Shown: positions 7,238 through 12,637 of the stretch, in pieces | Position numbering within the stretch: position 1 is the stretch's first letter | Layout of the letters: the number at the start of each line of letters is the position of its first letter | Assembly: GCA_017419065.1 (NCBI GenBank) | Contig: JAFOMB010000070.1 | Span: 1-16,191 of the forward strand | DNA: 16,191 bases | Direction: 5' to 3' | From: Erysipelotrichaceae bacterium | GTDB taxonomy: Bacteria > Bacillota_I > Bacilli_A > Erysipelotrichales > Erysipelotrichaceae | Notes under the pieces: model-generated | Database searches by the model: none | What the model saw: the letters and a program-made list of their open reading frames with translations, nothing else | What the model was told of the DNA's origin: nothing | Made by a program: the position numbers and the translations under genes

Positions 7238-7343
7238 GAGCAGACTGCCACAGAGGTAATACGCAATGGAGCCTGAACCCCTTTCGATCAGGCAGCGCCT
7301 TGAGACGCAGTGGAGAAGCCCAAGCCTTATAGGCTTAGAGAAA
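7228..7343 (+). other. Non-coding tail of the IS200 element with successive stem-loops
   Basis: Between the end of tnpA and the right-end hairpin about 105 nt have no reading frame of note but several stems: GCTCC/GGAGC at 7228-7241 (around the tnpA stop), GCCTGA/TCAGGC at 7271-7293, a weak GCG/CGC at 7295-7308, and AAGCCT/AGGCTT at 7322-7336. A TnpB guide RNA (omega/reRNA) occupies just this position in tnpB-bearing relatives. Here there is no tnpB, so the function is unknown. Confidence 0.45.
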
Positions 7344-7365
7344 ACCACCCGTTATCACGGGTGGT
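7344..7365. repeat. Right-end hairpin of the IS200 element
   Basis: Nine-bp perfect stem ACCACCCGT/ACGGGTGGT (7344-7352 with 7357-7365), loop TATC, followed by GGTTATG. It is typical of the right-end structure bound by TnpA. It lacks the long T tract of a terminator. Confidence 0.75.
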
Positions 7366-7430
7366 GGTTATGCTTGTTTTCCCTGCGTATATGTCTATTT
7401 CTTCTTCCTCCGATAATTGGGGGAAGGCTA

Positions 7431-7439
7431 TGATATAAT
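7431..7439 (+). promoter_or_regulatory. Extended -10 promoter of the transketolase operon
   Basis: TGATATAAT is a perfect extended -10 (TGnTATAAT). No good -35 lies 16-18 nt upstream, where the IS flank begins. The predicted start near 7446 would leave only about 14 nt before the ATG at 7460, with the ribosome binding site GGAGG (7446-7450) at or next to the mRNA 5' end. Confidence 0.6.
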
Positions 7440-7459
7440 TGGTGCGGAGGTATTCTCAA

Positions 7460-8269
7460 ATGGATAATTTAGAAAGGCATGCGCTGAACGTCAGACGGAA
7501 CATCGTCAAGATGGTCTACACGGCGCAAAGCGGTCATCCGGGAGGCTCTCTCGGTGCAGCCGATATTTTAACTTACCTGTATCTGAAGGAGATGGACATC
7601 AATAAGGAAAACGTCTCCTCGACGGACAGAGACCGTTTTGTCCTCTCCAAGGGACACAACTCCCCGGGTCTCTATGCCGCTCTGCATGAAGCAGGACTCC
7701 TGGACGAAGATCTCATGAGCTTCCGTCAGCTGGGTTCTCCTTTACAGGGACATCCGAATATGCACTATGTCGACGGTGTCGACATGTCCACTGGTTCTTT
7801 AGGACAGGGTGTCTCCGTAGCGGTCGGTATGGCACTCGCCAACAAGCTCGACGGCAATGACCACAGAATCTACACGCTGCTGGGCGACGGCGAAAGCCAG
7901 GAAGGACTTGTCTGGGAAGCTATGATGGCTGCCGGACACTATCATCTCGACAACCTCGTCGTCATCTTCGACCAGAACGGTTTACAGATCGACGGCGATA
8001 TCACCAAGGTCATGAATCCTCTCTCCTTAGCGGAGAAGGCAAAGGCCTTCAACTTCCATGTCGTGGAATGCGAAGGAAATGACATGGCTTCTCTGGAGAA
8101 GGCTTTCAAGGAAGCCAGAGAGACCAAGGGCATGCCGACATGCATCGTCGCCCACACTGTCAAGGGCAAGGGCGTTTCCTTCATGGAAAACAATCCGGCA
8201 TGGCATGGTTCCGCTCCGAATGAGGAACAGTACAATCAGGCTATGGAAGAACTGAAGGAGGTCGACTAA
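7460..8269 (+). CDS. tkt: Transketolase, N-terminal (thiamine diphosphate-binding) subunit
   Basis: A 269-aa protein equal to the first domain of transketolase, which with the next gene product transfers two-carbon ketol units in the non-oxidative pentose-phosphate pathway. Conserved pieces are HPGGS (26-30), SKGHNSPG (63-70), GSLGQG (112-117), and the thiamine-diphosphate/metal motif starting GDGESQEG (142-149) and closing at N173 in DQNGLQIDG. The ATG at 7460 is chosen because GGAGG lies 9 nt upstream. An in-frame TTG at 7439 would overlap the -10 box and is unlikely. The split into two subunits is common in Firmicutes and archaea. The C-terminal subunit begins 1 nt after the stop, which points to translational coupling. 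Confidence 0.94.
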   Translation: MDNLERHALNVRRNIVKMVYTAQSGHPGGSLGAADILTYLYLKEMDINKENVSSTDRDRFVLSKGHNSPGLYAALHEAGLLDEDLMSFRQLGSPLQGHPNMHYVDGVDMSTGSLGQGVSVAVGMALANKLDGNDHRIYTLLGDGESQEGLVWEAMMAAGHYHLDNLVVIFDQNGLQIDGDITKVMNPLSLAEKAKAFNFHVVECEGNDMASLEKAFKEARETKGMPTCIVAHTVKGKGVSFMENNPAWHGSAPNEEQYNQAMEELKEVD

Positions 8270-8270
8270 G

Positions 8271-9200
8271 ATGGCTGAAGAGACCAGAAATGCGTATGGG
8301 AAGAAATTAGCGGAACTCATCGTAAAAGATCCGAAGATCGTCGTCTTTGACGCCGACCTGACCAAATCCACCAAGACCGCAGAAGCCAAAAAGGCCTGCC
8401 CGGAAAGACATTTCAATGCCGGTATCGCCGAAGCCAACATGTTAGGTATGGCAGCCGGTATGGCTGCTTCCGGAAAGACAGCATTCGCTTCTTCTTTCGC
8501 GATCTTCGCAGCCGGAAGAGCTTTTGAGATCATCCGTAACTCCATCTGCTACCCGAACCTCAACGTCAAGGTCTGTGCGACACACGCCGGCCTGGCAGTC
8601 GGTGAAGACGGTGCTTCCCATCAGGCGATCGAAGATGTCGCTCTCATGAGAGCTTTACCGAATATGAAAGTCTTTGTCCCATGCGATCAGTATGAGACAG
8701 CGGCTGTCATCGAATACGTCTCCAAGATCGACGGTCCGTGCTATGTCCGTATGGGCAGAGGCAAGGTCGACGATGTCTTCACACCGGAAACGACATTCGA
8801 TTTCACTAAGGTCAATGTCCTGAAGAAGGGTTCCAAGGTCGTCCTCTTCGCAATGGGACTCATGGTCCAGGAAGCCTTAAAGGCAGCGGAAACGCTGAAG
8901 GAAGACGGCATCGACGCTACAGTCGTCAATGTCTCCTGCCTGAAGCCTCTGGATGAGGAAGGTGTCCTTTCTCTCCTCAAGGAACACGAATATGCCTTCA
9001 CACTGGAAGAGCACAACGTCATCGGCGGTCTCTACTCCGCTGTTGCGGAAGTCAAGGCCAAGACCGATGTCACGACGAAGGTGACGCCGATCGGTGTCAA
9101 TGATACTTTCGGTGAATCCGGAAAGATGAAGGACGTTCTGAAGAAGTACGGCATGACAGCGGAACACGTTGTCGATGTCGTCAGAGAAACGCTGAAGTAA
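8271..9200 (+). CDS. tkt: Transketolase, C-terminal subunit
   Basis: A 309-aa protein with the pyrimidine-binding (PP-fold partner) and C-terminal transketolase domains. The glutamate that activates thiamine diphosphate is E54 in NAGIAEANM. The transketolase signature GEDGASHQ (111-118) with H117, and then the block around ALPNMKVFVPCD, are present. The C-terminal domain starts near residue 185. It forms the active enzyme together with the N subunit, the active site lying between the two. It overlaps nothing and starts 1 nt after the N-subunit stop, with an internal AAGGAGG in that gene's last codons serving as ribosome binding site. Codon choice (TTA, AGA) suggests strong expression, an inference only. 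1-deoxyxylulose-5-phosphate synthase is the main look-alike, but it is a single fused chain. Confidence 0.94.
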   Translation: MAEETRNAYGKKLAELIVKDPKIVVFDADLTKSTKTAEAKKACPERHFNAGIAEANMLGMAAGMAASGKTAFASSFAIFAAGRAFEIIRNSICYPNLNVKVCATHAGLAVGEDGASHQAIEDVALMRALPNMKVFVPCDQYETAAVIEYVSKIDGPCYVRMGRGKVDDVFTPETTFDFTKVNVLKKGSKVVLFAMGLMVQEALKAAETLKEDGIDATVVNVSCLKPLDEEGVLSLLKEHEYAFTLEEHNVIGGLYSAVAEVKAKTDVTTKVTPIGVNDTFGESGKMKDVLKKYGMTAEHVVDVVRETLK

Positions 9201-9206
9201 TGACTG

Positions 9207-9233
9207 AAGCAGCCTTTTTCGGGCTGCTTTTTT
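9207..9233 (+). terminator. Terminator between transketolase and nucleoside hydrolase
   Basis: AAGCAGCC/GGCTGCTT (9207-9214 with 9222-9229), 7-nt loop, followed by T through 9233. Only 15 nt separate its end from the next start codon, so it acts as an internal, probably partial, terminator. Confidence 0.88.
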
Positions 9234-9248
9234 ATGTAAGGAGAAATT

Positions 9249-10241
9249 ATGACAAGAAAAGTGATCATGGATGTCGATACCGGTTCCGATGACGCGTGTG
9301 CGATCATTCTGGCAGCTCTGTCGAAAGAGATCGACCTTCTGGGGGTCGTCGCTGTCAACGGAAACAGACCGCTCAGCGAGACCACGAGAAACACTTTGAT
9401 GATCGTAGAACTGCTGAAGATGGAAGATAAGATCCCGGTAGTCAAGGGCGCTTCTGCCCCGATGATCAAGGGACTGCTTCCGGGAAGACTGCTGAATGCG
9501 CAGACGCCGTCAGTGGCCTATGATGAAGACGGCAATGAGATCTGCTACCATCCGGCGAAGTTCGATCTTCCGGAACCGAAGACAAAGCTCGTAGACAAGA
9601 ACTTCATCTCCTGGTATATCGATACGATCCTGGGTTCTGAAGAGAAAGTGACTCTGGTCGCTGTCGGACCGCTGACAGACCTGGGTCTTCTGTTCAGGGT
9701 AGAACCGAAGGTCTTGGAGAACATCGAAGAGATCGTCATCATGGGCGGCGGACACAATCAGGTCAATACGACATCCGCTGCGGAATTCAATATCTATGCC
9801 GATCCGGAAGCTGCCGAGATCGTCATGCAGTCGGGTGCGAAGATCACCATGGTACCGCTGGATGCGACCCATGCGGCCTCTACGTATCTGAGTGAAGTCC
9901 AGGCCTACCGCGACATGCACAGCTCTGTAGGAGACATGGTCGCCGACCTTATCGAGATCCGTACCAATGCCTACAACAAGCTCCAGCCGTTATGGGCAAA
10001 GGACCTCTGTCCTCTCCATGACGCCCTGGCAGTGGCCTACCTCATCGATCCGAATGTCTTAAAGAATGTCTTATACACCAGAGTCGACGTGGACATCTCC
10101 GGAGGCTTCGCAGACGGCCATACCATCGTCGATACCCGCGTCAAACACAACCTGGAGGACAACTGCTACTTCGCCTTAGACGCTGACCGTGATCTCTTCA
10201 ATAAGATCATGATCGAAAGAGTCGGCTTATTCAAAGATTAA
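9249..10241 (+). CDS. Nucleoside hydrolase (inosine-uridine preferring family)
   Basis: A 330-aa member of the IUNH family, which cleaves the N-glycosidic bond of ribonucleosides to free base and ribose in the cytoplasm. The calcium- and ribose-binding residues are visible: MDVDTGSDDA (7-16, with D8, D10, D14, D15), the EFNIYADPEAA block (179-189, with E179, N181, D185), and LHDALA (256-261, with H257 and D258). Length matches the family. The ribosome binding site TAAGGAG follows directly on the T tract of the preceding terminator, leaving no room for a promoter, so expression probably comes by read-through from the transketolase genes. The pairing makes sense, since ribose from nucleosides enters the pentose-phosphate pathway after phosphorylation. 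Base preference (purine or pyrimidine) cannot be told from sequence alone. Confidence 0.93.
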   Translation: MTRKVIMDVDTGSDDACAIILAALSKEIDLLGVVAVNGNRPLSETTRNTLMIVELLKMEDKIPVVKGASAPMIKGLLPGRLLNAQTPSVAYDEDGNEICYHPAKFDLPEPKTKLVDKNFISWYIDTILGSEEKVTLVAVGPLTDLGLLFRVEPKVLENIEEIVIMGGGHNQVNTTSAAEFNIYADPEAAEIVMQSGAKITMVPLDATHAASTYLSEVQAYRDMHSSVGDMVADLIEIRTNAYNKLQPLWAKDLCPLHDALAVAYLIDPNVLKNVLYTRVDVDISGGFADGHTIVDTRVKHNLEDNCYFALDADRDLFNKIMIERVGLFKD

Positions 10242-10243
10242 GA

Positions 10244-10267
10244 AAAGAGGAACGAAAGTTCCTTTTT
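10244..10267 (+). terminator. Terminator after the nucleoside hydrolase
   Basis: AAAGAGGAAC (10244-10253) pairs with GTTCCTTTTT (10258-10267), one G-T wobble, GAAA loop. The T tract is part of the 3' arm. It starts 3 nt after the stop codon. Confidence 0.8.
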
Positions 10268-10301
10268 CTTACGGTGCAGAAACAGGACAAACTGCACGGA
10301 A

Positions 10302-10331
10302 TTGACACTTTTCTCGTTTGGTTCCTATAAT
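10302..10331 (+). promoter_or_regulatory. Consensus promoter of the antiterminator gene
   Basis: TTGACA (10302-10307), 18 nt, TATAAT (10326-10331): both hexamers perfect. The predicted start near 10338 lies just upstream of RAT1, leaving a leader of about 94 nt before the coding region. Confidence 0.88.
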
Positions 10332-10345
10332 TTAAGTAGAGTCTG

Positions 10346-10381
10346 AGGTTTGTGACCCGGCTGAGTCCGGGGCTTATCCTT
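10346..10381 (+). promoter_or_regulatory. RAT1: LicT/BglG-type RNA antiterminator site in the licT leader
   Basis: AGG (10346-10348) pairs with CCT (10378-10380) and CCCGG (10356-10360) with CCGGG (10367-10371), loop CTGAGT, with internal loops between as in known RATs. The pattern GGTTTGTGAC..GGCTTATCC matches the general 'GGatTGTTACt..GGCaaaACC' plan but has TTAT where the usual 3' half has AAAA. RAT2 has the same change, which supports both. The position between promoter and antiterminator gene implies autoregulation. Confidence 0.75.
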
Positions 10382-10431
10382 GAAATATCATCTGTCTGTT
10401 TTTCGTTTATCAAAGCATTTTTCAACGGGAT
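10376..10431 (+). other. Leader pairing that could mask the antiterminator gene's start codon region
   Basis: ATCC + TTGAAA (10376-10385) can pair with TTTCAA, a 2-nt bulge, and GGAT (10420-10431), ending directly at the ATG. The left arm reuses the 3' base of RAT1, so this fold and RAT1 exclude each other. No long U tract follows it, so it is not a usual terminator. Another weak hairpin ends before ATTTTT at 10417-10422. Which structure acts is not clear. Confidence 0.35.
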
Positions 10432-11253
10432 ATGAAGGTCATCAAAAACATCAACAACAACATCGCACACTGCCTGGATTCCAAGGGAAGGGAAGTCGTT
10501 GCCTTCGGCAAGGGGATCGGGTTTTTCAAAGCGAATGAAGAGATCCCGTTAGAGAGGATCAACCGCACCTTCTACAACATCAAGGACACGGATTACGGCA
10601 TCATCCGCAATATCCCGACTGTCATCATCAATACCGCCATCTACATCATCGACATGGTCTCTGACAGACTGAATGTCACCTATCCTTCCTCCAAAGCCAT
10701 TTCCCTGGCTGACCACCTGCAGTTCGCGATCGAACGCAAAGACAAGAACATCTATCTGGAACAGCCGATCCTTCAGGATATGCATCAGCTCTATCCGGAA
10801 GAGATGCGTCTGGCTGAGGAAGCTCTGAAGATCATCAAAGACATGACCGGGGAGAAGCTGCCGAGGATGGAAGCCGGCACGCTCTGCCTCCATTTCATCG
10901 CCGACCGGCTCGAACCGAAGGAAAAGGATCATCTCGATACGGCAGCCATCACAGAGAACTGTACGAAGATCATCGAGAAGGATTTTTCCATCTCGATCGA
11001 CCGGGAATCCTTCAACTACAGCCGCTTCGTCACCCATCTGGATTATCTGATCCGCAGACTGAGTGAAGACAAACAGATCGAGAGCGAGAATCAGACCATC
11101 TTCGATGAACTGAAGAAAGCCTATCCTGATTCCTATATCTGTTCAAACAAGATCGCGGAATATCTGAAGGAGGAACTGAAGAAAGAGATCAATGACGAAG
11201 AGGTCCTCTATCTGGTCATCCACATCAACCGCCTGATATCCAGGGTCGAATGA
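10432..11253 (+). CDS. licT: BglG/LicT-family transcriptional antiterminator
   Basis: A 273-aa regulator with the standard layout: an N-terminal co-antiterminator RNA-binding domain (about 1-55, MKVIKNINNNIAHC...), PRD1 (about 65-170) and PRD2 (about 172-273). When active it binds RAT RNA and stops the overlapping terminator from forming. The four PTS-phosphorylated histidines are all present at H95, H154, H202 and H264, each exactly five residues before those numbered 100, 159, 207 and 269 in Bacillus LicT. This points to negative control through PRD1 by the cognate PTS and positive control through PRD2 by HPr. The start is fixed by the conserved N-terminus, but no normal ribosome binding site precedes it (only CAACGGGAT), which is odd for this genome. 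RAT2 and the sugar operon follow 50 nt downstream. Confidence 0.93.
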   Translation: MKVIKNINNNIAHCLDSKGREVVAFGKGIGFFKANEEIPLERINRTFYNIKDTDYGIIRNIPTVIINTAIYIIDMVSDRLNVTYPSSKAISLADHLQFAIERKDKNIYLEQPILQDMHQLYPEEMRLAEEALKIIKDMTGEKLPRMEAGTLCLHFIADRLEPKEKDHLDTAAITENCTKIIEKDFSISIDRESFNYSRFVTHLDYLIRRLSEDKQIESENQTIFDELKKAYPDSYICSNKIAEYLKEELKKEINDEEVLYLVIHINRLISRVE

Positions 11254-11259
11254 TTGTTA

Positions 11260-11289
11260 TTGACAGCGCTTACAATGATTGTTTAGTAT
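11260..11289 (+). promoter_or_regulatory. Promoter of the mupG-EIIBC-GH1 operon
   Basis: TTGACA (11260-11265, perfect), 18 nt, TAGTAT (11284-11289, 4/6). TATAAA at 11287-11292 is a better -10 by sequence but would need a 21-nt spacer. The start would be near 11296-11299, just before RAT2. Confidence 0.65.
11261..11274 (+). promoter_or_regulatory. cre site (CcpA catabolite-repression operator)
   Basis: TGACAGCGCTTACA fits the cre consensus TGWNANCGNTNWCA at every fixed position. It overlaps the -35 box (TTGACA, 11260-11265) of the sugar operon, so CcpA bound here would block RNA polymerase when preferred sugars are abundant. CcpA itself is not in the window. Confidence 0.85.
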
Positions 11290-11302
11290 AAAAGTAGAAG
11301 TT

Positions 11303-11339
11303 AAGGTTTGTTACTCGAGACTCTTCGAGGCTTATCCTT
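11303..11339 (+). promoter_or_regulatory. RAT2: antiterminator site of the sugar operon
   Basis: AAGG (11303-11306) pairs with CCTT (11336-11339) and CTCGA (11314-11318) with TCGAG (11325-11329), loop GACTCT. The core GGTTTGTTACT..GAGGCTTATCC is shared with RAT1 except in the variable stem, where bases differ but pairing is kept, a covariation that supports the RNA structure. It is the expected target of the upstream antiterminator. Confidence 0.85.
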
Positions 11340-11380
11340 GGAACAGAAATTGTTTTAAGGTTGGCAGCGAAGAGTTTTTT
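11320..11380 (+). terminator. Conditional terminator overlapping RAT2
   Basis: ACTCTTCG (11320-11327) pairs perfectly with CGAAGAGT (11368-11375), followed by six T. Inside, CCTTGGAACA (11336-11345) pairs with TGTTTTAAGG (11351-11360), two G-T wobbles. The left arms are parts of RAT2, so RAT2 and terminator cannot form together, the mechanism known for bgl, lic and sac operons. Confidence 0.85.
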
Positions 11381-11413
11381 CTTGAATAAGACATATCATC
11401 AAAGGGAGTTCCT

Positions 11414-12577
11414 ATGATCCAGTTAGGCGTATCACTGTATCCTGAACAGGAGTCTATCCGGCAGATCGAAGACTATCTCAGACTGGCAAACAGCTATGGC
11501 TTTACCAAGGTCTTTACCAGCCTGTTTTCCGTGGAAGGATCCAAAGAGGAGATCATTTCCTATTTCAAAGGTCTGACTTCCATCGCTCATAAATACGATA
11601 TGAAGGTCTATGGCGACTGCAACGCCCGGTTCTTCATGGAGATGGGTGCTGCACCTGATGATCTTTCTCTTTTCAAGGAGATGGGTCTCGATGTCCTGAG
11701 GCTTGATCTGATGTTCAATGACGAGAGAGATGTTCAGATCGTCAACAATAAGGAAGGTCTCGGTGTACAGCTCAATGCCAGTCTGGTACCGGCTGTGAAA
11801 AAGATCATTGAAATGGGCGGCGATAAAGAGAGGATCATCGGTTCCTACAATTTCTATCCTCTGAGAAATACCGGTGCCGGCAGTGAAGATGTCTATGAGG
11901 CAAACCGTTTCTTCAGGGAGGAAGGAATAAAGACGCAGATCTTCATCTCGTCGCTGGTGAAAGGATCTCACGGTCCGTGGCCGGTCTCGGATGGACTGCC
12001 GACGATCGAGGAAGACAGAGATCTGCCAGTCGGCCTTCAGCTCAGACATGTGCTGGCACTGGGATGCGATGAAGCGATATTCGGCAATGCCTTCGCTTCG
12101 GAAGAAGAACTGAAGGAAATAGCCGATACGATGAAACAGATCTATGTCTATGGGGAAGACAGACCGTTTTACTTCCCGGGCATCCGCTCTCAGATCCCGA
12201 TCGGCGATATCGAAAGGATCCCTCTGACCATAGAACTGGCGGAAGGCGTCTCCGACGTGGAGAAAGAGATCCTCTTTGATTTCACCAAGCACAATTCCAG
12301 TGAATACACGCACATCATCATCCGTTCCCGCTGGGGAAGATTCGACTACCGGCCGATCCCGATCGAACCGAGGGAGTGTGACAGAGAATACTTTGAAGAA
12401 GGGGATGTCGTGATCATCAACGGGAATGTCCCGCGTTATAAGGGCGAAGTCCACATCGTCAGAAAGAGGATAAGAAACGACGGAAACATGAACTACGTCG
12501 GAAAGATCAAGGAAGAAGAGATGTTCTTACTGGATTATCTGAAATACATGGTGAACTTCGGCTTCATTCCGGAATAA
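11414..12577 (+). CDS. mupG: MupG-like (DUF871, GH170) TIM-barrel phosphoglycosidase
   Basis: A 387-aa protein of the DUF871/MupG family, beginning with the family's GVSLYPEQ (5-12). A TIM-barrel-like domain (about 1-235) is followed by a cyclophilin-like domain (about 250-387), the usual size and layout. The characterised member, Staphylococcus aureus MupG, is a 6-phospho-N-acetylmuramidase that splits MurNAc-6-phosphate-GlcNAc taken up by a PTS. Many relatives sit instead in cellobiose- or beta-glucoside-type PTS operons and have no proven substrate. It is the first gene after RAT2, with AAAGGGAG (11401-11408) ahead of the ATG, and is followed by EIIBC after 60 nt. No murQ-type etherase is present in the window, so a muramic-acid role is open. 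The family call is firm; the substrate is not. Confidence 0.85.
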   Translation: MIQLGVSLYPEQESIRQIEDYLRLANSYGFTKVFTSLFSVEGSKEEIISYFKGLTSIAHKYDMKVYGDCNARFFMEMGAAPDDLSLFKEMGLDVLRLDLMFNDERDVQIVNNKEGLGVQLNASLVPAVKKIIEMGGDKERIIGSYNFYPLRNTGAGSEDVYEANRFFREEGIKTQIFISSLVKGSHGPWPVSDGLPTIEEDRDLPVGLQLRHVLALGCDEAIFGNAFASEEELKEIADTMKQIYVYGEDRPFYFPGIRSQIPIGDIERIPLTIELAEGVSDVEKEILFDFTKHNSSEYTHIIIRSRWGRFDYRPIPIEPRECDREYFEEGDVVIINGNVPRYKGEVHIVRKRIRNDGNMNYVGKIKEEEMFLLDYLKYMVNFGFIPE

Positions 12578-12585
12578 GGCTTCAA

Positions 12586-12601
12586 TACCCTGCCATGGGT
12601 A
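12586..12601 (+). repeat. Small hairpin between the mupG-like gene and EIIBC
   Basis: TACCC/GGGTA, 6-nt loop, in the 60-nt gap, with no T tract after it. It is probably not a terminator and might stabilise or separate the mRNA segments. Confidence 0.3.
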
Positions 12602-12637
12602 CTCAAATAATAATAGAAAACAAAGAAAGGGGAAAAT

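Larger units (their letters stand above)
6621..7372 (+). mobile_element. IS200-type insertion sequence (TnpA only)
   Basis: The element is a Y1-transposase IS200/IS605 type with no tnpB. The left end has hairpins at 6633-6646 (GTTCC/GGAAC) and 6653-6669 (TACCCGC/GCGGGTA). The right end has a hairpin at 7344-7365 (ACCACCCGT/ACGGGTGGT). The related ACCCGC and ACCCGT cores in the two ends are what a TnpA recognising both would require. This family makes no target duplication or terminal inverted repeats, so the exact tips cannot be read from one copy. The limits given are approximate. It sits between the fruA terminator and the transketolase promoter and appears to disrupt no gene. Confidence 0.8.

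Noticed and set aside
7439..7459. Upstream TTG start for the transketolase N subunit, adding seven residues
   Set aside because: The TTG overlaps the -10 box and would lie upstream of the predicted transcript start. GGAGG before the ATG at 7460 fits much better.
11432..12454. Open frame of about 340 codons opposite the mupG-like gene
   Set aside because: Fully antisense to a well-supported gene, no ribosome binding site or recognisable domain. A coding shadow.
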